Positions 35,701 to 47,258 are shown, numbered from the stretch's first letter. The stretch: DNA of 64,000 bases from Batillaria attramentaria (GCA_018292915.2 JACVVK020000146.1:1185001-1249000); one strand, 5' to 3'. Made by a program: numbers and translations. Notes: generated from the sequence alone by a model not told the origin.

Positions 35701-37430
35701 TGGTTGGTTGGTTTTGATTTTTGCTGTCAGTTTGTTTGTTGTTGTTGTTGTTGTTTGTTGTTGCGTTTTTGTTATGTTTTCTGTTTGTTTTGCCCGGGGA
35801 GAGGGGGGGTTAAAACTTATCTTTGATGTTTGTTTGTTTGTTTGTTGTTTTCTTCTTCTTCTTCTTCTTCCTTTTTTTGTTTGGGGGGGGGGGGGGGGTT
35901 GTTGTTGTTTTTAAATTTTGGTTAGTTTGTTTTGGCTTTGTAATTGTTTTTTTTTTTTTGTTTCTTCTATTTCTTTCTTTCCTTCTTTCTTTCTCTCCGC
36001 TGGTTGGGTACTGTTTAAAGCCCACAAATGTTGATATAAACCGTATCCTTCGTCAAGTCGTTCAGTCTATATGTTCTGGTCGCTTACGTACGCGCTCATT
36101 ATGACACACAAAAGACTCACAGTCATGAGCGTAGTCTGGCTTTCCTGCAGCACCCCACACAGGCCGAAGGTGGCGACGAAACAGGTACAGACACCAGACA
36201 TGATTATGACAGTCCGCAGGTGTTTCATCTTCTCCAGCTCGGGCGGCAGTACGTTGAAATAGTCCCGAGCTTCGTTCGCGTACATGTAGATCCCGGATCC
36301 CATCATAGTCAGGCCCATCAGCTGCCGGGGGGATAAAAAAGCAAGATCGACGTAAATGTCCTTTTTTCTCAAATGACGTCAGTGGACTTACTGCTTTCTC
36401 TCCATGTTTCAGTCATATCAGACTATACATGTGCTTCCCTCGTTTGTCAGTAGTGTCTGCCAGACCAGGGGGAGCCGGGGGTGGTCGAATGGTAGAGCGT
36501 TGGACTTCTAATGCTCGGGTCGTGAGTTCGATCCCGGCTTGGGGCAAAATGTTTGTGCTGGCTTTTTCATCGTTGCCCCGTCTTTGATATCACCCTATGT
36601 GGTGGGAAAATGACGTTAAACCCCCCAAACACCCACCCACTCTGCCAGACCATGCCACGTGATGTGCGGCTCATTATGCCACGGGACGCGATTGGCTAAA
36701 TTCTGGGAGTGTGACCCTTTTGGTCGACAGGAGTGGAGTCGTCCATTGCTGGGCAGGTGGGGTGGGTGGGTGTTTGGGAGTGTAACGTCCTTTTCCACCA
36801 CGTGTGGGTGATATCAAAGATGCTGGGCAGGTGAATAAGTTTCCATTCTTTCTGGGCTGATTTGATGGCGTCGTGCGTCGTATCACTTAAACACAATATA
36901 CACAGCCAATCAAAGGCTGACACAGAAGTTGAAAGGCGAGGCGAAGAGCGTTAAGTCGGCCTAATACAGGTTGACGGGCCGGGGTTGACTACGAGAGCTT
37001 CAGGTAGTGGCAGTTCTCGTTCGCATAGCCACCTAACGTCAGCGTACTGTGTTCGGAAGCCAGTCCACTATTTCAAGTAAACAGGCGCACTCAAAGTCGC
37101 AACTGTTTCAAAAGCAAAGCTGCCGTCTGTGAAACCTGGCAATTTTAGATCTAGAACATGGTCGGTTTCGTAACAACAAAATATGATAAACTTTTCCAAA
37201 CTTCCTCTGGAAAACAGAAGCCCGCCAAGGATTATCAGACCTGTCATACCATTGTCAGAAATACGTGGATAAACATTACTATTTCCGCCTCACTTGCAAA
37301 GGTGCGTAATTAATGCTGTCAAGTAAAAATGACGCGACTTGTGGGTGGCGGTTGGCATACTTACAATTGCCAGTGTGTTGCAAACGAAGAAGACAGCTCG
37401 GCAGCCCTTGAACAGCAGTGAAGGTTCCAT
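31916..37430 (-). CDS. Tetraspanin A with long proline-rich C-terminal tail (6 coding exons)
   Basis: Four-pass membrane scaffold protein of the tetraspanin family. Coding exons on the minus strand: 37430-37365, 36321-36121, 35279-35205, 34250-34167, 33279-33151, 32461-31916. All join in phase 0 with GT/AG borders (donors GTAAGT, GTGAGT, GTGAGT, GTAAGC, GTAAGG), giving 366 aa. TM1 spans about residues 9-37, TM2 53-75, TM3 85-110 and TM4 199-225. The large extracellular loop carries the hallmark CCG at 145-147, an SCC at 166-168, C175 and C187: six cysteines. The loop between TM2 and TM3 has the usual ESQ. The cytoplasmic tail after TM4 is about 140 aa, rich in Pro, Ser and Arg, and ends in -SSKI, which fits a class I PDZ ligand; most tetraspanin tails are only 5-20 aa. 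The reading frame is open in phase 0 upstream to an alternative Met near 37544, but an AG (cacccag) at about 37470 looks like an acceptor, so the Met aligned with other tetraspanins was chosen. Family call is firm; subfamily is not assigned. Confidence 0.92.
32655..32791. repeat. (CT)n(GT)n(GTCT)n compound microsatellite
   Basis: CT units to 32705, GT to about 32737, then TGTGTCTG units. It lies just upstream (gene sense) of the last exon of tetraspanin A, in intron 5. Confidence 0.95.
32899..33127 (+). repeat. Dispersed repeat R4, copy 2 (intron 5 of tetraspanin A)
   Basis: CGGCGACCATCCTGAACGCT, CTCGCGCAAAGTGTAAAC, CATTTCGAGCGTACAGGCG, TTTGCCCGTTTCAAAACT. It ends 24 bp from the 3' side of exon 5 (33151), so the host intron begins almost inside it. 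Confidence 0.7.
33495..33653 (+). repeat. Dispersed repeat R3, copy 2 (upstream part of intron 4 of tetraspanin A)
   Basis: Same sequence as 14161-14328 with AC/AAAC differences in the A-rich part. It lies between exons 4 and 5 of tetraspanin A. Confidence 0.68.
34605..34760. mobile_element. MITE with TGTCACACGGGAG ends in intron 3 of tetraspanin A
   Basis: About 40-bp imperfect inverted ends (TGTCACACGGGAG, GTCCGAACAAAC... against GACACGGGAG and TTCCGACAAACATGGG read in reverse complement). An inverted relative is at 15018-15181. Target duplication not clear. Confidence 0.65.
35424..36000. repeat. (TTTG)n and GTT/T-rich field in intron 2 of tetraspanin A
   Basis: (TTTG)n at 35424-35530 and 35597-35653, (GTTC)n short run at 35548, then GTT, CTT and poly-G runs to 36000. 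The transcribed strand is A/C-rich. Confidence 0.92.
36468..36640 (+). mobile_element. tRNA-derived SINE in intron 1 of tetraspanin A
   Basis: Full-length copy, antisense to the host gene. Flanked by the perfect 12-bp repeat TCTGCCAGACCA at 36456-36467 and 36641-36652. The tRNA-like head has GGTCGAATGG and GAGTTCGATCCCGG; the tail is CACCCACCCA. Confidence 0.9.
36760..36820 (-). mobile_element. 5'-truncated tRNA-derived SINE in intron 1 of tetraspanin A
   Basis: Only the 3' 61 bp of the family are present, flanked by the 13-bp repeat TGCTGGGCAGGTG at 36747-36759 and 36821-36833. A truncated copy with intact duplications is the signature of incomplete target-primed reverse transcription. Confidence 0.85.
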
Positions 37431-38477
37431 AGTTTCACTGCGTTGTGTTGCATCACGTGTAGTTCCACCTGGGTGCGGGGACGGAAGCCGCAAGGTTAGT
37501 TTGCCACTCTGCTCTGCGACTAGTAACATCCATGACATTGCCATGGCCAGCTGCTACGCATAACTCGACGACAGACATCTCCGTTTTTTTTTTTTTTGTT
37601 TTTTTTTCCCCCGCTATTACGAACACGAAATTCCTCAATCGGGTTCTGGTTTCGAAGTGCACCGCGTACTCGGCGAAAAGCCGCGGCTACACCAGCGCAC
37701 ACAATCCTGGCGGGTGGCTATGGATTGTCTAAAAATAGCTGCCTTACTCTAAGGGAGTCAGCAGGAGATCGTGCTCCGACTGTGAGTGTTACGGCCCATT
37801 TTCGATAGTTGAAGGCTTCCGACTGATGTTATTGTGGATCAAACCGCAGTAACTGTTGTCAGTAGCATCGTACCACCGCGCTTAATGACTTTCTGTGATC
37901 AAACTATTTAGCGGGCGATGGCCGACGATTACGCAACTGTAGGTGAATGGGTCCCGCGGCAGTAGTGCTGCGTAATGGTTCACTAGCTGAGGGCGGCAGT
38001 ATCAGTCATCATGTAAACGTTGAACACAAGTTCCACCGAAAGCACAACTTGAACTGTGAATGCCGAGTCTCCTGCCTCCCCCTCCCTTGCCGGCCTACAA
38101 CTTCCCGATGTTTGTCACTACATCACCAGAACCAAACAGGAACTGAATCTGTACTGTACGTAGGCCGTATCAGTTGATTGCCGCCGACACGGAATGGCGT
38201 TATCAAATAAACATCAGTTTACATCTTTCGTGACGCTAAGTAACGCATTTTATCATGGAAGTTTAGAATTTCAATGAGAGTGAAAAATACTGAGAAAAGA
38301 TAACGCTATAAAAATAAAAAGAAAGGAAGGAAGGAAGGAAGAGAGAGAGAGAGAGAGGGGGGGGGGGAAGAAATGCAATTGAATAAATACATAAATAAAA
38401 ATTGAAAGGCCTTTCTTGTAGGTTTGACAGGCGGAAAAGCGAGAACCCATAGACGTTCGTGTGCAAAACTCCAGTGT

Positions 38478-38712
38478 AATCGGCCCCTGTAGTGTAGTGG
38501 TCAGCACTTCGGACCATGGACCGAGAGACCAGATTCGAATCCCAGCCGAGGCAAGCGGGATTCTTCCTACCTAGGTCGGTTCCTACCCAGGGCCCAATAG
38601 GGAGATCTCATGATGTTGGTTAACGCTGGGTTGTTTATCACAGGAAGCGTGGAATGTGCCCTTGTCAAGCAGTCTCAAATCACAATGACCCCCACAGCAT
38701 CATCATACCATC
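38478..38712 (+). mobile_element. tRNA-derived SINE of a second family
   Basis: The 5' part resembles a tRNA with the TGTAGTGTAGTGGTCAGCAC D-arm motif (A box) and GATTCGAATCC (B box), followed by about 160 bp unrelated to tRNA and a (CATCAT)n-like tail. Acceptor pairing is poor, so it is a SINE rather than a tRNA gene. Confidence 0.65.
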
Positions 38713-38724
38713 ATCCTCATTATC

Positions 38725-39061
38725 ATGCGTAAGAAAACAAGCGGTGGTCTAATAGGTAGCGCGTCGGATTTAGCCGCTGCGCTACTGAACGGCCGTTACC
38801 AATGCCATGGCGATGAAGCGTGGGTTCGAGCCCAGGTCGAGCTTGTGATATGTGATACCGGTTTCCCTGGCTGCCGGGCTGCTCATCGGGGGTTTCTCAT
38901 CGGGTTATCCGCTTTCCTCCCCCAGCAAAATTGTGAAAAATATATAGGATAGGTATTAGGTGGCACTGCACCGCGGCGACGCGCTTCCCCCGGGGGAAGC
39001 AGCCCGATTTCCCGAAAGGGATAATAAAGAAAAAAAATAAAATAAAGAAAATAAAGAAAAA
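38725..39061 (+). mobile_element. SINE of a third family with A-rich tail
   Basis: A-box-like GGTAGCGCGTCGG and B-box-like GGGTTCGAGCCC at about 38822, a body, then a 3' end CGATTTCCCGAAAGGGATAA followed by (AATAAAGAAA)-type tail. The 3' end resembles LINE-borrowed SINE tails seen across invertebrates. Confidence 0.6.
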
Positions 39062-39199
39062 ATGCCCCAGCTTCCGAGGCCCATGGATTCCACCCATGTC
39101 CTGGGAGGAACACCACTGAAGCTGGCGAAAAGTTGAGGCGGCAGAAAAACAAACCCAGTCAGGTGTTTCTTTTTGTGAGCTGCAAGCACCGACAGGCAA

Positions 39200-41560
39200 A
39201 ATAATGTATAGTTACCATGTGTGTGAGGTCTTCGTCTGTGAGAATTAATAGTCTCCTAGGTTTGTTGTTCACAGTCACTTGTTGCTGTTGTTGAACCTCA
39301 GTTTCGTGGTCTGGAAATGAGAATGGTCAGTGTTTGGATGTCAGTACTCAAACTCAAACCCGAACATAAAATTCACCTCAGGAACAATTGCGCTGACTTC
39401 CGAAAAGATTCAGCTGGCAGGAGTTCATACAACAACAACACACACAAAACTGACTGGAGTAGTTTGCGTTTCCCAGACCGGGCCAGATGTACTTACACTG
39501 TGACACTTACAAGTCGGGTTTTGCCCATCTCACGTCTGTAGAATGATGCTGAATCCTTTTGTAGACATCGTAAAGGCATGAAGTGTTGTGTTGTGTGTAA
39601 TGGTTATGGCCTGTGTTTTGACGTCATCAGTAGTATCGAAGTTCGGACATTTCAGCACTTCTGCGTCATAGTGTCCCACATAAAATGACATCAGACAAAG
39701 ACACTGACGCGCGCGCGTGTGCTTTTCAAAGTGTGTCAGTGCTGTGTGTGTTGTGGAGAGGGGGGGGGGGGGGGCCGTGGCGCATCATAACTCGGGAACC
39801 AAGCCAATGATAAAGGTACGACCTCGACCTCTTAGCCACGTGACTGGGGTTAGGCGCATCAGTGTGTACAAAAGCTGGGCTGAAAAATAGTTCAGGGGAC
39901 GTCACAACCTGGGTTATGGATCCAAACGAACAATTTCTGTTGTGGCTACATCTTCAAGTCTCCGTTGTGGCTAAGCACAGGAAAACTTCAGGCTGATGTA
40001 AGAAAAATGACAGCGTACCTAAGCTGTACGATTATGTTTTCTATATAGCTGAGCTTGATTGAAATGTTTAACGGCTTCAACTGGCCGACTAGGACAGGCC
40101 CCTATGGCGCACACCAAAAAGGGAATGAACTCATATTTCATTTTATAAATGATCTCCCATTATGGCATTTACCAGTGTACCAATTCACGTGCGAATAGCC
40201 TCTGGCTGCTGAGGGCAACTTCATTGCCAGTTCGCGTGCACTTTCCTGCGACAGTTTTTTTTTTTTTTTTTTTTTTTTTTTACGAAAGGATACACGGACA
40301 CTTCCTCAATCAGTCTCACTCCGCGTTGAAATTACTGGGACTTCATCGCGGAAGAAGATAAGGAGTGTGAGTGTAGTATTGTGTTTTGTACGTCCCTCCC
40401 CCCCCCCCTCCCCACCCCAACAGCCGCTCATTTCACAGGTAACAGTTTAGGCAGAGGCTGTCGTCTGAATCCGACAAGGAAGCGCGTGAGGCGACTGACA
40501 GGCAAAGTGACGTCCGGTCGCCTCATACCCGTGTCCGTCTCAGCAGTCGACTATTTACTAGAGTGGTTTTAAAACTTTGAAGCAGCCAGGCAAGGCTTTT
40601 TCCAGCATTTGAAATTTTAAAGAAACGCGGCCTTTACGAGTCGTTTATGTCTGCAGTTCCAAAATTGTACAGACTGGGCAGGAATCAGATCTACTAGGGC
40701 CTATATATCTCTCTCTCTCTTTTGAGTTGTTCGCACTGACTCGAACACTCGTCAGTACCAGTAACATACCGTTCCCGGATTGTACTCCACAATGTCGCTG
40801 GCCTATATGTATAACTGAAAAACTTTTGCTGAATCAGTAAGTATTGGTTGTCCGGAGTCAGTTATTCGGTGGCATTGTTTCATGAACTGTCATGAGCCCG
40901 ACTGACTGCACAACAAATCCATTCATGACTGCCGATATATCAGCCACTGAATATTTAAACCGGTAGAATCTAAGCAACCAGGTTTTCAGGTCAAATTCCG
41001 ATTTTCTGGTTAAGCTCGCTTTTTCTCAATTTGGCGGCGAGAAAACCTCCGGTTTTTCCAGTTAAACTCCGATTTTCTAGAAAAGGCCGGTGTAGTGCAA
41101 ACGGCGCCCCATAACGGGGGGGGGGGGTAGATTTACGATAGCTCATGGGTATCATACAGTACGAAAACATTTTAATCGATCCAGGATGTCTCACAGGTAC
41201 CCGAGTACAGTTTGAAGGGCCTAGGGAGACTATTTGCATTCACGATGGCTTACGGAGTCCCGCATAGAATGGGAGACAATCTGTATTTGAAATTCAGTAA
41301 TGACATGTACTGTGGAGTATTCCCCCATGGGGCAAGTCATCAACAGCGCATCCCTCACTTCTTTTGTGCATGCGTGCGTGCATGTTTTGCATTATTCTAT
41401 CATTATTATTCATATTTTTGGAATGCTTCCAAAAGTAGAGGTACATACATGTACTGAATCAAAATCAGAAGCAATATTTGTGTTTGGAAATGACAGAATT
41501 CTATTTGAGGTTTATTCAAATAAAATTAAAAGAATACATGTAGTAACAAGGCAGGCAGAG
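39200..41560. other. Intergenic between the tetraspanin genes, no gene seen
   Basis: Poly-G at 39759-39773, poly-T at 40255-40280. Short self-similar pieces near 41000-41080 (TTCCGATTTTCTGGTTAAGC and related). No exon recognised. Confidence 0.5.
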
Positions 41561-42000
41561 GCCTCCTTGGCTCACTTGTAAGATGGGTCAAGGTCATTCG
41601 AAAGATCAACATCATGCCAAATAAGGTGTATGACCATGACCTTGTAAGATTTCCAGCTTCAGTGACCTTGACCTTGAAATGATGGCTCATGGCTGTCAGC
41701 ATGCCAAGTTTAGTGCTTCCGCTGTTTGAAGATTCTGAGAAAATGCCAGAGTTAAGGTTTAAGTTTATTTACATTACATTCTTGGATATATGTGTAGTGC
41801 TGAATAAATAGGTAAGCAAAAGGTAACATAAGTTTTGATATGTAGAAAATTATTTGCTTTTATTCTTGACATTGTATCTTGCTTTTAATATCTCAATAAA
41901 CGTGTCATCTGGCCATAGGCCTACACTGACCGCATGGAAACTGTGATCTCACTCTACTCCGCTTGGTCCTACTGCCGGTGCACTAAGTTGGTGACATCAT
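41560..42000. other. Segment with clustered TGACCTTG half-sites
   Basis: TCAAGGTCATTCG (about 41588), TGACCATGACCTTG (41630) and TGACCTTGACCTTG (41661) lie within 90 bp. Similar tandem TGACCTTG motifs occur in mollusc dispersed repeats, so this may be a repeat rather than an enhancer. Confidence 0.4.
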
Positions 42001-42084
42001 ATGGCTGTCAGCATGCCAAGTCTGTCCAGTCTTTCGCCCTTGGTGGTAAACAGTTGCAGCTTGTCTCCGAAACCACTGGAAATG

Positions 42085-42275
42085 GATGCAGTGAATATAA
42101 TTAGCACAGGTTTCCCCAAAAGAAACAATTGTTATGATCTAAACTCTTCTTTACAAATAAAATATAAAAAAATCAATCAAGATATATTTCCTGAATTTCT
42201 TCTACAACCAGAACTTTTATCCTGTCTATGTACAGTCTAGTCGTTGCCACTCACTTTTCTGGACCAGGTCCTGTT
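42085..42275. repeat. Flank duplicate of minisatellite field, left copy
   Basis: GTGAATATAATTAGCACAGG, AACCAGAACTTTTATCC and CACTCACTTTTCTGGACCAG recur in order at 43352-43530. Confidence 0.75.
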
Positions 42276-42399
42276 TGCTGACTGGAAGTGAAGACGATCT
42301 CCACAAGCCCTCCACAACTGTTGCACTGACTGCATGGAGATGACCTCACCGTGCTAGGCCAGGCACTACTACTGACTGGATAGACATGGTTTCAATGAC

Positions 42400-43930
42400 G
42401 TCATGTGGTGGCTGCTCCTCCTGGCCTCAAAACTGGTGGCAATGGTGGTGATCCGGGTGACGATCTGACTGCAGGACTGGCTGTAGTTCTGCCTCTAAAA
42501 CTGCTGAATGATGATCTGGCCGTAGGTCTGTCTATAAAACTGCTGGATGACAAGTAGGCCGTAGGTCTGCCTCTAAAACTGCTGGATGACAATATAGCCG
42601 TAGGTCTGCATGTAAAACTACTGGGTGACAAATACAGTAGCACCTAGGTCTGCTTAGGTGACGATATGGGCACAGGTCTGCCTCTAAAACCGTAGGTCTG
42701 TCTCTAGAACTGCTGGGTGACAAGTAGGCCGTAGGTCTGCCTCTAAAACTGTTGGCCATTGGTCTACATGTAAAACCACTGGGTGACAAGAAGCCCGCAT
42801 GTCTGTCTGTAGAACTGCGAGGTGACGATCTGGCCATGGGTCTGCCTCTAAAACTGCTGGATGATGATCTGGCCGTAGGTCTGTCTCTAAAACTGCTGGG
42901 CGACAAGTAGGCGCTAGACCGTAGGTCTGCTTGTATAGCTGCTGGGTGCACTACGATCTGGCCATAGGTCTGGCTCTAACACTGCTGGATGATGATCTGG
43001 CCGTAGGTCTGCCTCTAAAACTGCTGGGTGGCGGCGATCTGGCCGTGGTTTTCCCTCTAAAACTGCTGTATGACAAGTAGGTCGTAGAACTGCCTCTGAA
43101 ACTGCTGGGTGGTGATATGTCCGTAAGTCTGTCACTACTGTTTTGTCGATCACTAGATGGTGACGCCTGTAGCTCTGATGAATGTTACAGTCCTCCTTCC
43201 CAAAGACTCCGCAGTGTGCCGGTAACCATTGAATTGTATACCTGAGTCCATTCTTCTTCGGGGTAGGTGGAGTAGATGTGCTGGAGGATTAGGGTTTTCT
43301 GTCGGTCACTGCAACTGCTGGGTGATGATCTGGTCATAGGTCTGCCTGTAAAATATGAATATAATTGGCACAGGTTTCCACAAAAGAGACAACTGTTCAC
43401 ATCTGTTCTTTAAAAATAAAAACAATCCTCAAGACCCATTTCCTATATTTCTTCAACAACCAGAACTTATTCACCGACTATGTACAGTCCAGTCTTTGCC
43501 ACTCACTTTTCTAGACCAGGTCCTGTGATCTGGTGTACCAAGCAGACAGGTGCAGAGAAAGTGATGGGATACACTGGTCTTGCTTGCTGACGGAAAGTGT
43601 GTCGTTGGTCTGCCTCTAAAACGGCTTGGTGCAAAGTAGCTTGTAGGTCTGCCTGTAAAACTGCTGGATGATGATCTGGTTGCAAGTCTGTCTCTAAAAC
43701 CGCTGGGTGACAAGTACGCCAAAGGTCTGCCTGTAAAACTGCTGGGTGATGATCTGGCGGTAGGTCTGCCTGTAAAACTGCTGGGTGATGATCTGGCGGT
43801 AGGTCTGCCTGTAAAACTGCTGGGTGAAAAGTAGACCACAGGGATGCCTCCAAAGCTGCAGGGTGATGATCTGGATGTAGGTCTGCCTGTAAAATTGCTG
43901 GGCGACGATTTGGCCGTAGATCTCTCTCTA
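42400..43930. repeat. 39-bp minisatellite field with duplicated flanks
   Basis: Units of about 39 bp built on GTAGGTCTGCCTCTAAAACT then GCTGGGTGATGATCTGGCC. Because 39 is a multiple of three, the minus strand stays open in pieces of 80-140 codons with a 13-residue repeat (F-x-GRPTA-SSxSS). Many units are diverged and stops break the frame. The gap at about 43150-43540 is filled by a copy of the left flank (see separate entry). Confidence 0.85.
43352..43530. repeat. Flank duplicate of minisatellite field, right copy
   Basis: Direct copy of 42085-42275 with substitutions, lying between two blocks of 39-bp units. The array plus flank was evidently duplicated together. Confidence 0.75.
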
Positions 43931-44010
43931 AAATAGCTTTGCGACGGGCCGATGACCTAAACAGTCAGTAAAGATTTTGAATTTTAAATACCTACGGCTA
44001 CGCAGCTCGC

Positions 44011-44067
44011 ATACACTGACATCAGGGACTTACATAGATTCTATGTAGGTCCCTGCTGACATACACC
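44011..44067. repeat. Hairpin of about 57 bp
   Basis: CAGGGACTTACATAGAT pairs with TCTATGTAGGTCCCTG (one G-T/A-C type mismatch), and the outer TACACTGACAT/TGACATACAC extend the stem. A lone perfect stem; could be a transposon remnant or a fold-back RNA. Confidence 0.55.
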
Positions 44068-44127
44068 TTCGACGTCAGCAGCAAATTGAATTGGTTCTGT
44101 CAGTTCAGTTTAGTTTAGCTTAGTTCA

Positions 44128-44545
44128 GATAGTAATAATAATAATAAGGCGCATTAATATACGCGCTTTATCCCAAATATTTGGCTCAAAGCGCCGTGAG
44201 ATAAATCCGACACGCACGCTCACGTGAATCACACTCGTTCTCTCACACACTGGGCATGAATACTGTGACATTACAATCGCGTGATGCCAAGGGCCAGGTC
44301 AGCAGTTTAAGTTTCGAAATTCTAGAATTGCATTTATTTTTTAATTTTGTGGGCTGAACATTTCCAAAGCAGAAGGGAAGGAAGCCGGAGTACCCGGAGA
44401 GAAACCCCCGCCGGCCGTCGGACGGCCGACCCGAATGAATGGTGCCACATACGAGAAAGAAAAATTCTTCGACCCGTGTGAGACTCCAAACTGACCTCTC
44501 GCATCGGTGACTAAGTCTTAACCACTAGACCACTGGCCGCCCTGG
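44128..44545 (-). mobile_element. tRNA-derived SINE of a fourth family with ATT tail
   Basis: Minus strand, 5' end near 44545: GGCCAGTGGTCTAGTGGTTA (A box), a tRNA-like segment, the widespread marine-invertebrate motif TTTCTCTCCGGGTACTCCGG, and a 3' end GCGC(T/A)TTATTATTATTATT. A related segment (GCTTTGGAAATGTTCAGCCC) occurs at about 23071-23100. Confidence 0.6.
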
Positions 44546-45194
44546 TATCTCCATGCTCGGAAAAGCCCACACGCGTTCCACCCCATCCGTCCCCAGTGCA
44601 GTGCCGTAAACTGTTCCAGTGTTGGTTTGGTACACGTGGACCTGGTTAGGTTCGATCCGTCGGCCACTCAGTGCTTCTTTGCACACCTCAGTCACTGTGC
44701 TTTGCATGCGGTCTGTACAAGTAGTATAATGGCAGAGGCTTTGTCCGTGGTTTCATTGTGCATGCAAGGGGGAACAGGCTCGGAGAGATGAATTATTCGC
44801 TAGTAGCTGTGCCGCTGGTTCTTTTATGCTGGCCGTACATTGATTGCGATTTGTATTCACGTGGCGTCCGTTTCCATGGCCGGCGCACTTGTTGTGCATG
44901 AGTAACACAGGCTGCAACATTATCATTAGCCTAGAAATACAGGGAAAATGCGATGAATCAAAAGCCGACTGGAACACAGACCGCGTGAGTGTGGAATATA
45001 ACTCTACACCCAAGATAAAATTATATCATACCAACCACGGAAGAAAACTGCACTTTTTTCTGTTTTTGTGCAGAAACACGGACATGATCGGGGAAAAACC
45101 CGGACTTTTTGCAGGAATTTTTCTTTCTGCAGAAAAACTGTAGGCGATCTTTTGACAGAAAAACTGAGCACTGAGCCAGTAGAAGCATACTCAC

Positions 45195-45392
45195 TGACAC
45201 GGTAGTACACTGAGCGAGATAATTTTATCAACAGTCGTAGAATTTGAGTGTAAACAGCACTGCATCGCATTAACAGCTTTACTAATCACCAAGAAAGAGT
45301 ATTTCGAGCATACAGGTGTACTCACAAGCAAAACATAAGTTGCCTGGGTAAATATAGAAATAGCCCGTTTAACTGATAAACTGGCACTGACC
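45195..45392 (+). repeat. Dispersed repeat R4, copy 3
   Basis: GAGTGTAAACAGCACTGCAT, TATTTCGAGCATACAGGTG, TAGCCCGTTTAACTG in the same order as the other two copies, with substitutions and small gaps. Confidence 0.65.
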
Positions 45393-45416
45393 AACTCATA
45401 ATGAATTCCACTACTC

Positions 45417-45420
<4 letters not shown>

Positions 45421-45474
<54 letters not shown>
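45421..45474. repeat. (CA)n microsatellite
   Basis: About 27 CA units between the two tetraspanin genes. Confidence 0.97.
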
Positions 45475-45477
<3 letters not shown>

Positions 45478-46195
45478 GAGAAACCAAAGTTACAAAAACA
45501 ACAGTGTATATGTATTTGTAGTCAACAAGAAAAACATGATACACAGGTTCCTATAACAACTACTACTTTTTAGATCTGAATCCACTGATAAAACCACACA
45601 CATACATTACCTATTATGACGTTTCTTCACTACTAAAGTGCAACACACGTGCACAAATAATAACCTCAAACAATAATGACATTAGCATACTCACAAGCAT
45701 CTCTTGTCACAGATTATTAAAATGGCAACAACAAAAGAGCAACGTAACCCCCCACCCCACCCCTTCAAACTACAAAAATATACTTACTTAAATATCGAAA
45801 ATTCAGGGAAAAGTTGCCCCCTAGAAAAAATAAAAAAATAAAAATCCAATACAAACACCTAATTCGTCGTTTTGGTTCAGGAGAACATTCAACGACAGAA
45901 GAGGATCAGAATGCCCGACATACATTGTATACATAGAAGTTGCATGTATACAAATTTATCAAATATATTATGTTCAGATTCATAATTGGACCAGTATAAT
46001 GCTTTAATAAGACTATGACAGTTTCCTGCCAAAAACAGCACTACAGAACTATATATCATCATCTAAATCAATATGGCGAGATCTTGGATGGCCTACATGG
46101 AGAAATTCTATATGCCCAACAACTAGAATCCCAAAGGAATCCCAAAGCGTCATTCTATGGAGTACATGGACACTGGTGGAGGGGTGAGGTGGGGA

Positions 46196-46199
<4 letters not shown>

Positions 46200-46229
<30 letters not shown>
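46200..46229. repeat. G30 homopolymer
   Basis: Thirty consecutive G on the plus strand, the longest mononucleotide run in the window. Confidence 0.9.
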
Positions 46230-46230
<1 letters not shown>

Positions 46231-47258
46231 GTGTACAGATATATCATCAGAAGTTGCCTTTTAGTTTTGATCACTTTTCAGATTAAAATTCTTAAATTTG
46301 AAGGAGTGATCTTACAAAAGCACACCATGAAACAGTAAAAATTATATTAAAAAAAATGTTGATCTCTAAACTTTCCTAGATCTTGCACGGTGAGGGTGGG
46401 GAGTGTGGGGGTAGGGGTGTAGAATGGGGCCAGGGGAATGTTTGGGGGGTGGGGGTGGGGGATGGGGGAGGCAGTGATGTGGTTTGGTGGGGGCAATGGG
46501 CACGGTGTGACAAACAGCATAGAGCAGAACTGCAACTTTAAACCGCTGGTGTCGCTTGGCCTCTCCTGAACTGCCCTTTTCACACACTCCAGAGAAATCA
46601 ATCGTCATGCCACAATTTAAATACACATTTGTCTGATAAAAATAGGCCCATTTCCTATCAGACAGCCAAGAGCACATAAAAAGCACCACAAAGAAAACCA
46701 ACACTTTGATCAGCATACAAAATATGCTGACAGTACACGCATGTGATGCAGTACAAAGTGTTCACATCAGAAAGTTCTTTCAAATCAGTATCAAGCAAAG
46801 GGGCGTCAGGACAAAACATGCAAAAATTAAAGACTTCAATCTTGAAGCCATTCATTTCAAATCAGATCTTCATGTCCTCCGTCCAACACTTGTTTTGAAT
46901 GCAAAACGATTCCATTCCATTACAGGGGAAAAAAATGTAAATGTTAAAAATGCTGTCAGAAGTGAATTGCATAGCTCAACTCTGTATGTTTTCAACAAAA
47001 TACAAAAAAAACAGAGATATTACTTCCATGACTTTTTAATGTTATGGTTATTATTTTAAAGGAATTCCCCTAGTTTGTTCAAAATGCAGATCTCTGAAAT
47101 GCAGCAAAACGTAAGGGAAAAGGCTGTGGGTGTGCAGGGCTACATGCTGGTCAGTTCCTAGTGCCTACCACATATCAAACCACGTGCAGCTCGCAAATTG
47201 TCCCTGCCAACCTGAAGGGTTGTAAAGGGGGTCTATAGTGACTATCACAGAAGAGCGG

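Noticed and set aside
35424..35826. Frames rich in Phe-Val-Cys-Leu in intron 2 of tetraspanin A
   Set aside because: Produced by the (TTTG)n repeat in all three frames.
36088..36120. Alternative donor GTAAGC that would lengthen exon 2 of tetraspanin A by 11 codons
   Set aside because: The upstream GTGAGT at 36120-36115 gives the same TM2-TM3 join as tetraspanin B; the longer form would put extra residues inside TM3.
38478..38560. Functional tRNA gene
   Set aside because: A and B boxes are present but acceptor and T stems do not pair properly and the sequence continues into a SINE body.
42401..43853. Repeat-protein gene on the minus strand
   Set aside because: Frame breaks several times, units are degenerate and no start, splice or signal features are visible; kept as a finding only.
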